A DNA stretch of 64,000 nucleotides from Celeribacter sp. HF31 (GCF_011806455.1 NZ_JAATOT010000002.1:186001-250000), one strand, 5' to 3'. Shown: positions 47,002 through 56,782, counted from the stretch's first letter. The notes: generated by a model from the letters alone, not told the origin. Translations and numbers: made by a program.

Positions 47002-47625
47002 TCATGCTTTCACCTGAAAGGCTTTGAGCAGGCCGTAAAGCGCCGCCGACGGAAGTGTCGAGATCGGCGAGAGGTCGAATTGCGCCATCCGACCGTGAAA
47101 ACCGGTGGGCGTGGCAAACTCTGTGATGATGCCGTATTTGTCTTCGCGCCCGACATAGTCGTCGACCAGAACCCGCGTGGGGCGCGTGATCGAGACCATC
47201 GTCGCGAAGAAACAACCCGCCCGGAACCGGCCGTCGATCAGCACCAGATCGGGGGCTTTCAAATCGTCGCGCTGCCAGACGCCAAAGCAATAGTCCGGAT
47301 AGCGGAACCATTTGCCATTGCCCTTGGGCCAGGACCATTCCTTGGTTTCGCCGATGTCGGCATGGATCAGATGCAGGTCTGCTTTCGGCGAATGGGCCGC
47401 GAAATGGCTCTGCATGGCCTTATGCCAGGCCTTGTCGCCTTCGACCGAATAGAGCGTCTTTCCGGCCTGCGCCGCGCCGTAAGCCGTCGAGCCGCCGGAG
47501 CCATACTCAAGGATCACCTCCGCCGCATCATATTGCGCGCACACGACATCCCTGACCTCCTCGGGGAAGGTCAGCTCCGGCCCGTCGGGGCCAAACGTGG
47601 GCATATGTGCGCTTTGCAGGGTCAT
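47002..47625 (-). CDS. methyltransferase-like protein
   Basis: 207 residues. ILEYGSGGSTAYGAAQAG near residue 38 looks like the glycine-rich SAM-binding loop of class I methyltransferases. YSVEGDKAWHKAM follows where the acidic ribose-binding residue is expected, and DLVLIDGRFRAGC resembles the next motif. The substrate is unknown; uncharacterised Rhodobacterales relatives exist. Twelve bases separate it from the small membrane gene before it. Confidence 0.6.
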   Translation of the reverse strand: MTLQSAHMPTFGPDGPELTFPEEVRDVVCAQYDAAEVILEYGSGGSTAYGAAQAGKTLYSVEGDKAWHKAMQSHFAAHSPKADLHLIHADIGETKEWSWPKGNGKWFRYPDYCFGVWQRDDLKAPDLVLIDGRFRAGCFFATMVSITRPTRVLVDDYVGREDKYGIITEFATPTGFHGRMAQFDLSPISTLPSAALYGLLKAFQVKA

Positions 47626-47637
47626 TTATGGATCATG

Positions 47638-47850
47638 TCAGCCGGAGTAGGTCACCAATTTGATCAGCGCGGAAATCACCAGCGCCGCGACAGAGGCAAG
47701 AAAGGCGGTGGCGGCGACGGAGTTCATGAACAACCCCTCGCGCTTACCGGCCTTCACCCGAACGAGAAGCCCGATGAAAACGCCGATAAACACACCGAGA
47801 CCGATGCCGGCAGAGCTTGCGAGAAAAACGGGAAAAAGATCGAAGCGCAT
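47638..47850 (-). CDS. small two-helix membrane protein
   Basis: 70 residues, with two membrane segments (GIGLGVFIGVFIGLLVRV and AATAFLASVAALVISALI) joined by a basic loop. It follows the YbjQ-type gene by three bases, so the two are probably co-translated. No family is recognised. Confidence 0.6.
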   Translation of the reverse strand: MRFDLFPVFLASSAGIGLGVFIGVFIGLLVRVKAGKREGLFMNSVAATAFLASVAALVISALIKLVTYSG

Positions 47851-47853
47851 GTG

Positions 47854-48165
47854 TTACTCCACTGTCACGGCGGTGCCGGAGGCGGAGACCATGAGCATCT
47901 GGCCGATCACCTCGTAATCGAGATCGACGCCGACGACGGCATTGGCGCCCATGGCGGCCGCACGCTCCTGCATCTCGCGAATGGCGGTCTCGCGGCCTTC
48001 GCCCAGTTTCTGCTCATAGGCGCCGGAACGCCCGCCGATGATGTCGGTGACCTGCGCAAAGAGATCGCGCACGATATTGGCACCCATGATTGCTTCGCCG
48101 GTGACGATGCCATGATAGGCGGAGATCTTGCGGCCCTCGATGGAGGGGGTCGTGGTGGTGATCAT
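47854..48165 (-). CDS. YbjQ/UPF0145 family protein
   Basis: 103 residues, the family length. Start 48165 overlaps the stop of the preceding gene (ATGA). Family marks are [34 protein letters not shown] and [17 protein letters not shown]. The family forms pentamers and has been called heavy-metal-binding, without firm function. It sits just after sufB. Confidence 0.85.
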   Translation of the reverse strand: MITTTTPSIEGRKISAYHGIVTGEAIMGANIVRDLFAQVTDIIGGRSGAYEQKLGEGRETAIREMQERAAAMGANAVVGVDLDYEVIGQMLMVSASGTAVTVE

Positions 48166-48407
48166 GTCTTGCCGTCCTTCAGGATTGTGCCGCCGATCAG
48201 GCCCTCGCCGGTGAGCGCACCGCGGTTGAGATACACGTTGTTCTGAACCATCCCGGTCAGCTCCGCTTCGACGCCTTCCGAGAGGATCAAATCGCGGTTG
48301 ATCATAGCGGAGATCACGGTCTTGGTCCCCGGTTTCACCCGAAGCGTGCCGCCGATCATGCCGGAGATGTCCGGCGCGTCGCTTACGTGATCCCCGCGAT
48401 GCATCAT
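48162..48407 (-). CDS. small beta-rich protein of unknown function
   Basis: 81 residues. Start 48407 overlaps the sufB stop (TGATG). Glycine-spaced short strands ([26 protein letters not shown]) resemble a small beta-helix or polymer-forming protein. This resemblance is only by pattern. It is coupled to sufB and to the YbjQ-type gene. Confidence 0.6.
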   Translation of the reverse strand: MMHRGDHVSDAPDISGMIGGTLRVKPGTKTVISAMINRDLILSEGVEAELTGMVQNNVYLNRGALTGEGLIGGTILKDGKT

Positions 48408-49948
48408 CACCCCACGGACCCCTCAAGCGAAATCGCCACCAGCTGCTGCGCTTCCATGGCGAATTCCATCGGCAGCGCTTGCAGCACCTCCTTGGCAAAG
48501 CCGTTGACGATCAGCGCCACAGCTTCCTCTTCGTCCATGCCGCGCTGGCGGCAGTAGAACATTTGTTCGTCATCCACCTTCGAGGTGGTCGCCTCGTGCT
48601 CAACCCGCGAGGAGTTGTTGCGCACTTCGATATAGGGCACGGTGTGCGCCCCGCATTTGTCACCGATCAGCAAGCTGTCGCACTGCGTATAGTTGCGGGA
48701 ATTCTTCGCCTTCGGGTGCATCGAGACCTGACCGCGATAAGTGTTCTGCGCCAGACCTGCCGAAATGCCTTTGGAGACGATCCGCGATTTGGTGTTCTTG
48801 CCCAGGTGGATCATCTTCGTGCCGGTGTCGGCCTGTTGATGGTTGTTGGTGATGGCGATGGAATAGAATTCGCCCTGGCTGTCGTCGCCGCGCAGCACGC
48901 AGGACGGGTATTTCCAAGTCACGCTTGAGCCGGTTTCGACCTGCGTCCACATCACCTTCGCCCGGTCGCCCCGGCAATCGGCGCGTTTGGTCACAAAGTT
49001 GTAGATGCCGCCCTTGCCCTCTTCGTCGCCGGGGAACCAGTTTTGCACCGTGGAGTATTTCACCTCGGCATCTTCCTCGATGACGATCTCGACCACGGCC
49101 GCGTGAAGCTGTGCGGTGTCACGTTGCGGCGCGGTGCAGCCTTCGAGGTAGGACACGTAGCTGCCCTTGTCCGCGATGATCAGCGTGCGCTCGAACTGGC
49201 CGGTGTTCTCCGCGTTGATGCGGAAATAGGTCGACAGTTCCATCGGACAGCGCGTGTTCGGCGGGATGTAAACGAAAGATCCGTCGGAGAAGACAGCGGA
49301 GTTCAGCGTCGCATAGTAGTTGTCGGACACCGGCACCACGGAGGCGAGGTATTTTTTCACCAGCTCCGGGTGGTCTTTGATCGCTTCCGAGATGGAACAG
49401 AAAATGACGCCTGCCTTTTCCAATTCCTTCTTGAAGGTCGTGCCCACAGACACAGAGTCGAACACCGCATCCACGGCGACCTTGCGCTCGGAATTGTCGC
49501 CGTCCGCCGGCACCTCGCCCGCGCCTTCGACACCCGCGAGGATCATCTGCTCTTTCAGAGAAATGCCGAGTTTTTCGTAGGTTGCGAGGAGTTTTGGATC
49601 GACCTCATCCAAAGACTTCGGTTTTTTCTCCATCGATTTCGGACGCGCGTAATAATATTGGTCCTGGAAATCGATCTCAGGGTACTCGACCATCGCCCAA
49701 TCCGGCTCTTCCATCGTGATCCAGCGGCGATAGGCCTCAAGACGCCACTCCAGCATCCATTCCGGCTCTTCGTTCTTGGCGGAAATCAGGCGCACGATGT
49801 CCTCGGAGAGGCCCTTCGGCGCATAATCCATCTCGATTTCCGTGTCCCAGCCGTATTTATACTTGCCGGCCAGCGCCTGAACGGCGGCGACGGTTTCTTC
49901 CTCGACGCCCTCTTTGACTTGGTCCTTCAATTGTACGTCATCCGCCAT
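48407..49948 (-). CDS. sufB: Fe-S cluster assembly protein SufB
   Basis: 513 residues, longer than the 480-495 common in enterics because of the N-terminus. The scaffold domain is clear: [36 protein letters not shown] with the cluster-site Cys, and [19 protein letters not shown] with the conserved C-terminal Cys. It nucleates the nascent cluster with SufC and SufD. It follows the desulfurase gene after 76 bases. Confidence 0.95.
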   Translation of the reverse strand: MADDVQLKDQVKEGVEEETVAAVQALAGKYKYGWDTEIEMDYAPKGLSEDIVRLISAKNEEPEWMLEWRLEAYRRWITMEEPDWAMVEYPEIDFQDQYYYARPKSMEKKPKSLDEVDPKLLATYEKLGISLKEQMILAGVEGAGEVPADGDNSERKVAVDAVFDSVSVGTTFKKELEKAGVIFCSISEAIKDHPELVKKYLASVVPVSDNYYATLNSAVFSDGSFVYIPPNTRCPMELSTYFRINAENTGQFERTLIIADKGSYVSYLEGCTAPQRDTAQLHAAVVEIVIEEDAEVKYSTVQNWFPGDEEGKGGIYNFVTKRADCRGDRAKVMWTQVETGSSVTWKYPSCVLRGDDSQGEFYSIAITNNHQQADTGTKMIHLGKNTKSRIVSKGISAGLAQNTYRGQVSMHPKAKNSRNYTQCDSLLIGDKCGAHTVPYIEVRNNSSRVEHEATTSKVDDEQMFYCRQRGMDEEEAVALIVNGFAKEVLQALPMEFAMEAQQLVAISLEGSVG

Positions 49949-50024
49949 GGGATCACTCCTTACCGTATCTCTGGAGGCTTGCGCCTCATGTGCTATCCGG
50001 GGCCTCTGACCCTCTCGTTTATCT

Positions 50025-51074
50025 TCACGCCGCGCGTTTGCGCCAGCGCCCGTGGGCGGCCAGCCACGCCGTGGCGAACCGCTCCAAATCTTCCTTGCTC
50101 ACCTCGGGGCCGATCGACACCCGAAGCGCGCTGGCCGCCTCGTCTTCGGTGTATCCCATCGCGGTCAACACCTTGGACGCCTTGACCTTTCCCGACGAAC
50201 AGGCCGAGCCTGCGGAGACCGCAAACCCCGCCAGATCCATCTGCATCACCTGCGTCTCGCCCTTCCAACCGGGCGTGATCAGGCTCATCGTATTGGGCAG
50301 GCGCGCCACGTCTTTCCCCACAAAAATAGGGGTTTCGATCTCATTCGCAATCAGCGCCTCAAGATGATCGCGCTTATCCGCGACCTCTTCCCAAACGCCG
50401 TCGGCCAAGGCTTTCGCCGCCGCCGCCGCCGCCGCGCCAAAGCCCGCGATGCCGATCAGGTTCTCGGTGCCGCTCCGGCGCCCCATCTCCTGACCGCCGC
50501 CCTTGATCCCGGCCTCGACATCCAGACCCTGTTTCAACACCAAAGCGCCGACGCCCTTCGGCCCGCCGAGCTTATGCGCCGACACCAGCGCCATATCGCA
50601 GCCCAGCCAGTTGAAAGCCAGCGGCATCTTGCCAAAGCCCTGCGTCGCGTCGCAAACCGCCAGACCTTCGGGCAGGTCCTGAATGATCCCGGTCTCGGAA
50701 TTGGCAATCTGTTGCGCACTCTGATCCGGTGCCGTCACCGTCACACGCCCCTCACGATCCACGGGCAAATCGGCCACGCACCACGAGGACACCGCCTCAT
50801 GTTCGACCTCGGCACAGTGTATCCCACGGCCTGAGAGCGCCAAAGCCGCCGCTTCCGTCGCGCCCGAGGTAAAAACAATATCCGCGCCTTGCGCGCCAAA
50901 CGCTTCGGCCACCTGCGCCCGCGCCCGCTCCATCAAAGCCTTGGCCGCGCGCCCCTCGCCATGCACCGACGACGGGTTGCCGACCACATCCATGGCCGCC
51001 AGCATCGCCTCACGCGCCGCCTGACACAAAGGCGCGGTAGCGTTCCAGTCGAGATATGTGCGCGTCTTGGTCAC
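50025..51074 (-). CDS. IscS/NifS-type cysteine desulfurase
   Basis: 349 residues, shorter than E. coli IscS (404). It is a group I-like PLP enzyme: [11 protein letters not shown] at the start, [15 protein letters not shown] with the PLP lysine and [16 protein letters not shown] with the mobile-loop Cys. It is the second gene of the operon and a second sulfur donor besides SufS. The spacing to iscR includes one copy of the TGAGTATTT 3' element. Confidence 0.88.
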   Translation of the reverse strand: MTKTRTYLDWNATAPLCQAAREAMLAAMDVVGNPSSVHGEGRAAKALMERARAQVAEAFGAQGADIVFTSGATEAAALALSGRGIHCAEVEHEAVSSWCVADLPVDREGRVTVTAPDQSAQQIANSETGIIQDLPEGLAVCDATQGFGKMPLAFNWLGCDMALVSAHKLGGPKGVGALVLKQGLDVEAGIKGGGQEMGRRSGTENLIGIAGFGAAAAAAAKALADGVWEEVADKRDHLEALIANEIETPIFVGKDVARLPNTMSLITPGWKGETQVMQMDLAGFAVSAGSACSSGKVKASKVLTAMGYTEDEAASALRVSIGPEVSKEDLERFATAWLAAHGRWRKRAA

Positions 51075-51077
51075 GGG

Positions 51078-51101
51078 TTTCCTTTGCTGGTCAAATACTC
51101 A
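51078..51101 (-). repeat. 3'-UTR element, copy after iscR
   Basis: On the minus strand it reads TGAGTATTT, GAC, CAGCAAAGGAAA, and begins 9 bases after the iscR stop. It belongs to a set of four near-identical elements in the window, all just past stop codons and in sense orientation. Confidence 0.7.
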
Positions 51102-51110
51102 AAAGAGCGG

Positions 51111-51572
51111 TTAGTCTTCGTCGACAACGGCGAACAGGGTCGGCACCGCAGGACAGGGCCGCAGCTCGTTTTTCACCACATCCGAAAGGCGCGTCTGGTG
51201 CAGGAAGACATAGACATGCGCCGAGAGACCTTCCCAGAGGCGGTTGGTCATCGACTGCGCCCTTGAGCCCGACACACCACCCGAGGCGCCCGCGCCCGTG
51301 TGCATGGCGGAAACAGTCTCATCCACCGCGCCCAAAATGTCGGAGACGCGAATCTCGGACGCCGGTCGCGCCAGTTTGTAGCCGCCACCCGGCCCCCGCA
51401 CGGAGGCCACAAGCTCGGCGCGGCGCAGTTTGACGAAGAGCTGCTCGAGATAAGGCAGAGAAATATCCTGACGCTTGGCGATCTCCGCCAGCGACAACAG
51501 GCTATCGTCCTTTTGCAGCGCCAGATCGGCCAGCGCCACCATGGCATAACGCCCTTTCGTGGACAGTTTCAT
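51111..51572 (-). CDS. iscR: Rrf2-family regulator IscR
   Basis: 153 residues from ATG 51572 (MKLSTKGRYAMVALADLAL) with AAGGGG upstream. The winged helix (SLAEIAKRQDISLPYLEQLF and VRGPGGGYKLARP) is IscR-like. The loop that holds three Cys in enteric IscR has none here (HTGAGASGGVSGSRAQSM); the only Cys is in RPCPAVP near the end. Rhodobacter sphaeroides IscR is known as a single-Cys Fe-S regulator, so this is a lineage trait. It heads the suf operon and probably represses it. Confidence 0.9.
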   Translation of the reverse strand: MKLSTKGRYAMVALADLALQKDDSLLSLAEIAKRQDISLPYLEQLFVKLRRAELVASVRGPGGGYKLARPASEIRVSDILGAVDETVSAMHTGAGASGGVSGSRAQSMTNRLWEGLSAHVYVFLHQTRLSDVVKNELRPCPAVPTLFAVVDED

Positions 51573-51958
51573 CGGCTTTCCCCTTCGTTTTGAGCCCCGC
51601 CTTTCGGCCAGACGCCCTCTCTTCAACCGCATTTTTGCCGCGTCTTCTGGTCTTTGTCGGCCTTACCGCCCCCGACTTTCGCCGATTCCTCGACGCGGAC
51701 CCGCGAAAAGCCGCGCAAAAACATTGACGTGCGCGCGTGAGAGCCTTACCTCCATACCACCCGCGTGCGCCTTGCCTCTGGTCAATTTAGAATGCTTCTA
51801 AATAGCCTGAGCAATTTCGTCAACTATAAAGCGCCCGCGCCACAAACACGAGTGCAAAACCGCCATATCGGCTTTGCCACAAAAGCGCGCTACGGCCTGA
51901 TGATGTCCTACGGGACCCGCCTATGAGGCCGCAGCGACATGAGGAGACAGGGACGACT
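51573..51958. other. divergent intergenic region, iscR and hydrolase promoters
   Basis: 386 bases without a gene. It contains an Irr-type operator at 51785-51803. Directly next to the operator, on the minus strand, is TTGACC, a possible -35 for the iscR-suf transcript, though I cannot place its -10 with confidence. The plus-strand side leads to the hydrolase gene with GAGGAGA before the ATG. Confidence 0.5.
51785..51803. promoter_or_regulatory. Irr-type iron control element (ICE box)
   Basis: A perfect inverted repeat, ATTTAGAA-TGC-TTCTAAAT. It contains TTTAGAA-N3-TTCTAAA, the Irr-box consensus of alphaproteobacteria. Its place upstream of iscR-suf agrees with known Irr control of Fe-S genes in Rhodobacterales. 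Confidence 0.75.
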
Positions 51959-52612
51959 ATGCCCGAAGTGATTTTTCCCGGCCCCGAAGGCCGGCTAGAA
52001 GGCCGCTACCACCCGCAACCGCAAAAAGACGCCCCCATCGCCATCATTCTTCATCCGCACCCGCAATTTGGCGGCACGATGAACAATCGCGTCGTCTACA
52101 ACCTGCATTACGCCTTCCACAACATGGGCTTCACCGTGCTGCGGTTCAATTTCCGCGGTGTGGGCCGGTCTCAGGGTGAATACGACCAAGGCGTGGGCGA
52201 ACTGTCCGATGCCGCCTCCGCGCTCGATTATCTTCAGTCGATGAACCCCAATGCGAAACATTGCTGGGTCGCGGGCTTCTCCTTCGGCGCATGGATCGGC
52301 ATGCAATTGCTGATGCGTCGCCCGGAGATCACCGGCTTCATCTCCGTCGCCCCGCCGGCGAATATGTACGACTTCTCCTTCCTGGCCCCCTGCCCCTCGT
52401 CCGGCCTGATCATCAACGGCACCGCCGACCGTGTGGCGCCGCCGAAGGACACGCAGTCCCTGGTGAACAAGCTCCACGAGCAAAAAGGCATCACCATCAC
52501 CCATGAGGAAGTCGAGGGCGCGGGCCACTTCTTTGAAGACCCGCATATGGAACAGATGATCGGCTCCGTGGACGAATATGTCCGCCGTCGCCTGACCGAA
52601 AACACCCGCTAA
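51959..52612 (+). CDS. alpha/beta hydrolase
   Basis: 217 residues from ATG 51959 (MPEVIFPGPEGRLEGRYHP). The fold is clear: AIILHPHPQFGGTMNN with the oxyanion-hole region, FNFRGVGRSQG, the nucleophile elbow VAGFSFGAWIG with Ser, GTADRVAPP with Asp and VEGAGHFFED with His. Substrate unknown. Similar hydrolases occur throughout Alphaproteobacteria. Thirteen bases separate it from the next gene. Confidence 0.85.
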   Translation: MPEVIFPGPEGRLEGRYHPQPQKDAPIAIILHPHPQFGGTMNNRVVYNLHYAFHNMGFTVLRFNFRGVGRSQGEYDQGVGELSDAASALDYLQSMNPNAKHCWVAGFSFGAWIGMQLLMRRPEITGFISVAPPANMYDFSFLAPCPSSGLIINGTADRVAPPKDTQSLVNKLHEQKGITITHEEVEGAGHFFEDPHMEQMIGSVDEYVRRRLTENTR

Positions 52613-52625
52613 GGAGCCGATTGCA

Positions 52626-52895
52626 ATGGGGATCATGGAGGACATCGCCGACGATCTGGCGAAAGAGACCATCGCGGCGCTCGACATTGTCGGCACCGAT
52701 GAATTGATCCAGGACGTGGCCCGCGTGATCGGCGCCTCGTCCATCACCACGCAAGAAGCCTTCCTCACCGCCGCGCGCGTTCGCCTCTCGGAGGCCCGCG
52801 CGCGTCAGTACCTGCACAAACGCATCGCCGAGGCCAAGGCTGGCCTCGAAGCCTCCGCGCCTCCGCCGGGCTCAGAGGATGACATCGAATACTAG
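52626..52895 (+). CDS. small helical protein of unknown function
   Basis: 89 residues, helical and charged (MEDIADDLAKETIAALD, then RVRLSEARARQYLHKRIA), with a Pro/Asp-rich tail. It is conserved in position, as far as I recall, in Rhodobacterales, without known role. It lies in a three-gene unit with the hydrolase and the HD protein. Confidence 0.65.
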   Translation: MGIMEDIADDLAKETIAALDIVGTDELIQDVARVIGASSITTQEAFLTAARVRLSEARARQYLHKRIAEAKAGLEASAPPPGSEDDIEY

Positions 52896-52901
52896 GACCC
52901 C

Positions 52902-54080
52902 ATGCCCAAAGACAGCGCCTCCCCCCGCCTCGACGCCCAATACGCTTTCCTGATGGAGGCCGACCGGCTCAAGACGGTGGAGCGCGCCAATCAGGTCATG
53001 GACCGCTCCCGGTTCGAAAACTCCGCCGAACACAGCTGGCACGCCTGTCTTCTGGCCTTTCTCATGGCGCCGCTGGCCTCGGATCAGGTCGATCTGAACA
53101 GCGTGATCCAGATGCTCATGCTGCATGACATCGTCGAGGTCGACGCGGGCGATCACCCGATCCACATTCTCTACGACACCGACGACATCGCCGCGCGCGA
53201 GGCGGCCGCCGCCGACCGCATCTATGGGCTTTTGCCCGAGGATCTGGCGACGACTTTCCGTGCCATCTGGACCGAATTCGAAGCGATGGAGACGGAGACC
53301 GCGCGCTTTGCGAAATCCATCGACTACCTCGCGCCTGCACTGCAAAGCATTGGCGCCAAAGTGCAATTGGAGGAAGAGCGCGAGATCGTTGCGGGCAACC
53401 TCCGCCGAGGCCGCGCCGTGAAGACCAAAGACATCCTGCCGGAGCTTTTCGCCTTCACCCAAGCAGCGTTTGAGGGCGAGGCCACCGATCCCATTCTGAC
53501 GCAACGCTTCGCCTTCTGGTGCGAGGCGGACCGCCTGAAAACCGTCTACCGCGCCACACCGATTGCCGATGGGTCGCGCAAGGAAAACACTGGCGAGCAC
53601 AGCTGGCACATCATGCTCTACGCGCTCACGCTCGCGGATCATGCGGGCGACGGCGTGGACGTCGATCTGGCGCTCAAAATGCTTTTGCTGCACGACATCG
53701 TCGAGGTTGACGCGGGCGACACGCCGATCCACGGCGCTGTGACCCCCGAAGCCTTGAAAGCCCAGGAAGAGGCCGAACTCCGCGCCGCCGACCGGCTCTT
53801 TGGCCTCCTGCCCGCCGATCAGGCGCAGGAGTTCCGCGCCATCTGGGACGACTTCGAGGCCGCCGAAACACCCACCGCGATCTATGCCAAATCCATCGAC
53901 CGCTGCCAGCCGGTGCTGCACAACCTCGCCGATGACGGTGGTTCCTGGCGGACCTATGACGTGAAACTGCACCAACTCGACAGCCGCGTCGGCGTCAAAA
54001 TCGACCGCGGCTGCCCGAAGCTCTGGCCCTATATCCGCGCCAAATGCGAACCTTGGTTCGTCGCGCGGGACGCTCTCTAA
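52902..54080 (+). CDS. tandem HD-domain phosphohydrolase
   Basis: 392 residues, twice the usual length of YfbR/HDDC2-type proteins (about 180-200). Two copies of the same domain follow each other. The first has EHSWH at 43-47 and LHDIVEVDAGD near 74-84; the second has EHSWH at 232-236 and LHDIVEVDAGD near 263-273. All metal-binding His and Asp residues are kept in both. Relatives are metal-dependent 5'-nucleotidases, so nucleotide hydrolysis is likely. Both copies may be active. Confidence 0.82.
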   Translation: MPKDSASPRLDAQYAFLMEADRLKTVERANQVMDRSRFENSAEHSWHACLLAFLMAPLASDQVDLNSVIQMLMLHDIVEVDAGDHPIHILYDTDDIAAREAAAADRIYGLLPEDLATTFRAIWTEFEAMETETARFAKSIDYLAPALQSIGAKVQLEEEREIVAGNLRRGRAVKTKDILPELFAFTQAAFEGEATDPILTQRFAFWCEADRLKTVYRATPIADGSRKENTGEHSWHIMLYALTLADHAGDGVDVDLALKMLLLHDIVEVDAGDTPIHGAVTPEALKAQEEAELRAADRLFGLLPADQAQEFRAIWDDFEAAETPTAIYAKSIDRCQPVLHNLADDGGSWRTYDVKLHQLDSRVGVKIDRGCPKLWPYIRAKCEPWFVARDAL

Positions 54081-54082
54081 AA

Positions 54083-54145
54083 TGAGTATTTAACCAGCAA
54101 AGGAAACGCACTATACCCCGTCTCCTTTGCTGCTAAAAATACTCA
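54083..54145. terminator. long hairpin made of two inverted 3' elements
   Basis: The plus strand reads TGAGTATTTAACCAGCAAAG from 54083. An inverted copy (CTTTGCTGC, then AAATACTCA) ends at 54145, which includes the stop codon of the peptidase gene. The two copies can pair into a long stem with a loop of about 16 bases. It lies between the convergent HD-protein and M32 genes and probably ends both transcripts. Confidence 0.65.
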
Positions 54146-55624
54146 AAACCCGTAGATGCCCGCGAATTTCTCTTCGAGATAGTCCAAAAGCGGCGCCTCG
54201 GTGGGCTCAAAGCCACAGGCATGTACGATGGTGTCGCGCGGCTCGCGCAGGCCGCCGAACTGTTGCAGATTCTCGGCCAGCCAGCGGGTCGCCTTGGATG
54301 TGTCGCCCTTGGCCATCTGTGCATCGAGATCGGAAATCTCTGCCCGGAGCGCCTTGTGCAGACAGCCCGCGTAGACATTGCCCAAAGAATAGGTCGGGAA
54401 ATAGCCAAAGAGCCCGACAGGCCAGTGCACGTCCTGCAAACAGCCGTTCGAGACCTTGTCGACCTTGACCCCGAAATCCGCCTCAAAGCGCGTGTCCCAA
54501 GCCTCCGGCAGGTCGTCGATCTCCAGCGCGCCGCCGATGATCTGGCGCTCCAAATCAAAGCGCAGCAGCACGTGCAGGTTGTACTGCACCTCGTCGCTTT
54601 CCGTGCGGATATAGCCTGGCGTGACGCGGTTGACGGCGGCGTAGAACGCTTCGGCGCTGTTCACACCGATGTCCCCAAAGGTGTCGCGCATCTGGCCGTA
54701 GAGATATTCGGTAAAGGCGCGCGAACGACCCAGTTGGTTTTCGAAAATCCGCGACTGGCTTTCATGCACACCCATCGACACGCCCTCGCCGAGCGGCGTC
54801 AAAAGGTAATCGCGCGAGATGTTTTGTTCGTAGCACGCATGCCCGGTCTCGTGGATCGTCGAATAGATCGAGTTGAGCGGGTCTTCCGGCTTGGTGCGCG
54901 TGGTGATGCGCACATCGAGGCCCGAGCCAGAAGAAAACGGATGCACCGCCTTGTCGACCCGGCCATGGGCAAAATCATAGCCGAAGGCGGCGGCCAAGCC
55001 TTCGGTCAGAGCCATTTGTTTGGTCTCATCGAAGGTGCCCGAGAGGCCCTTGGGCTGATCCGCACCCATGATTTTATCACGCAGCGCCACCAGACGCGGG
55101 CGCAGCGCGCCGAACATGGCGTCCAATTCTGCCCCCGTCGAGCCGGGTTCGTAATCCTGATGCAGCGCGTCCCAGAGGTCGTAATCGGTGCCCTCCTTCA
55201 AAGCGGCCGCCTCTTCGCGGCGCAGGCGCACCACCTCTTTGAAGGTCGGCGCGAAATGGGCGAAATCATCGCGCGCCCGCGCCTCGGCCCAGGTGCCTTG
55301 CGCAACGGATGTCACCCGCGCAATCTCGGCGGCAAGTTTGGCGGGCACCTTGGTGTTGCGCTCAAACGACCGGCGGATGTGGCGCAGTTTGGCCAACCCC
55401 ACCTCGCCCAAGACAGAAGCGTCGATTGCCTCCAACCAAGCGCCGATTTGCGGATCGGTGCGCCGGGCGTGCAGCACGCCCTCCAAAGCGGCCATTTCCT
55501 CGCCCCGCTGTTCGGCAGCGCCACGCGGCATCATGGTTTCCTGATCCCAGCTCAGCCGCCCCATGATCGCGCCAAGCGCTTCGGTCTCACGGGTGTAGCT
55601 CATCAACTCATCATAGGCAGACAT
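54143..55624 (-). CDS. carboxypeptidase, M32 (Taq) family
   Basis: 493 residues, the family length. The zinc site is HETGHACYEQN (HExxH) near residue 245 with the downstream ligand in HESQSRIFENQLGRS. The N-terminal MSYTRETEALGAIMGRLSWDQ is a family start. It is a broad metallocarboxypeptidase. The ATG follows the ctaA stop without a gap, so the two are coupled. Confidence 0.92.
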   Translation of the reverse strand: MSAYDELMSYTRETEALGAIMGRLSWDQETMMPRGAAEQRGEEMAALEGVLHARRTDPQIGAWLEAIDASVLGEVGLAKLRHIRRSFERNTKVPAKLAAEIARVTSVAQGTWAEARARDDFAHFAPTFKEVVRLRREEAAALKEGTDYDLWDALHQDYEPGSTGAELDAMFGALRPRLVALRDKIMGADQPKGLSGTFDETKQMALTEGLAAAFGYDFAHGRVDKAVHPFSSGSGLDVRITTRTKPEDPLNSIYSTIHETGHACYEQNISRDYLLTPLGEGVSMGVHESQSRIFENQLGRSRAFTEYLYGQMRDTFGDIGVNSAEAFYAAVNRVTPGYIRTESDEVQYNLHVLLRFDLERQIIGGALEIDDLPEAWDTRFEADFGVKVDKVSNGCLQDVHWPVGLFGYFPTYSLGNVYAGCLHKALRAEISDLDAQMAKGDTSKATRWLAENLQQFGGLREPRDTIVHACGFEPTEAPLLDYLEEKFAGIYGF

Positions 55625-56782
55625 TCAAAGGCCCTCCCGGACCGATTGGGGTTTCGGAAATTGGCTCATGAACCGTGCGCGGGAGATCGCCACAAAGAGC
55701 GCCACGGCGCCGACTTGGTGGGCAAGACCCAACACCAAAGGCGCGCCATGCAGCACCGTGACGATGCCGAGAACGACTTGCAGGAACAGCAGCGCGCCCA
55801 TCATGTTGAAGGCGGCCACGGTGGTTTTATTGGCGGATTTACGGCCCTTGAGCCAGGTCACGACACCGAAAGCAAACAACAGGTAGCCCGCGACGCGGTG
55901 GATGAATTGCACCAGAGCCGGGTTCTCAAAGAAATTGCGCCAGACAGGCTCGATGTAGAAAGGGTCCGGCGGCAACACTTGCCCGCCCATCAACGGCCAA
56001 TCGGTATAGCCGCGCCCGGCGTCAATGCCCGCGACCAAAGCGCCCAAGAGGATTTGCAGGAAGGCGAAATGCAGCATGCCCGTGGACATGCCGAAGAGTT
56101 TCGCATCCTTGGCCCGGCGCGCCTGCATCAATTCGGCCTCGGTGCGGCCCAAGAGAAAGACATACCAGGCGATGAAACCGAGGATAATAAAGGCCAGTCC
56201 GAGATGCACCGCCAGACGATAAGAGGCCACATCGAGCATCTCGCCGGTCAGCCCCGACGACACCATCCACCAGCCGATCGCACCCTGAAGCCCGCCCAAG
56301 GCACCGATAAAAATCAGCCGTTTGTGCCAGCCGGTCGGGACTTTTTTGGCGACCGCAAATCCCACGTAGCCAAGCGCCCAGACGAGGCCAATGACACGGC
56401 CAAGCTGGCGATGGCCCCATTCCCACCAGTAGATCGACTTGAACTCCGACAGGCTCATGCCTTCGTTTTGCAGCGTATATTCCGGAATTTGTTGATATTT
56501 CTCGAACTCCGCCTGCCACGCGGCCTCATCCATCGGCGGCACGGCGCCCGTCACCGGCTTCCACTCGGTGATCGACAACCCGCTGTCCGTGAGCCGCGTC
56601 AGGCCGCCCACGGCGATCATCATCATCACCAGCGCGAAAATCACCATGAGCCACACCCGGATGCCCCTGCGCGCGCCGCGGTTGCCCTTTTCGATCAGCC
56701 CGCCTTTGGGTTTGGACTCCGTTGCGGATTTGGGCTTTTGATCCGTGCCCACCTCTTCGAAAATGCTGCGTTTTTGTGCCAT
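55625..56782 (-). CDS. ctaA: heme A synthase
   Basis: About 385 residues from ATG 56782 (MAQKRSIFEEVG). Eight helices are expected; the conserved blocks VGGLTRLTDSGLSITEWKP, WWEWGHRQLGRVIG (heme-ligand His) and FIHRVAGYLLFAFG are present. It converts heme O to heme A for cytochrome oxidase in the inner membrane. The ribosome-binding site is weak. It is the first gene of a pair with the M32 peptidase. Confidence 0.93.
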   Translation of the reverse strand: MAQKRSIFEEVGTDQKPKSATESKPKGGLIEKGNRGARRGIRVWLMVIFALVMMMIAVGGLTRLTDSGLSITEWKPVTGAVPPMDEAAWQAEFEKYQQIPEYTLQNEGMSLSEFKSIYWWEWGHRQLGRVIGLVWALGYVGFAVAKKVPTGWHKRLIFIGALGGLQGAIGWWMVSSGLTGEMLDVASYRLAVHLGLAFIILGFIAWYVFLLGRTEAELMQARRAKDAKLFGMSTGMLHFAFLQILLGALVAGIDAGRGYTDWPLMGGQVLPPDPFYIEPVWRNFFENPALVQFIHRVAGYLLFAFGVVTWLKGRKSANKTTVAAFNMMGALLFLQVVLGIVTVLHGAPLVLGLAHQVGAVALFVAISRARFMSQFPKPQSVREGL

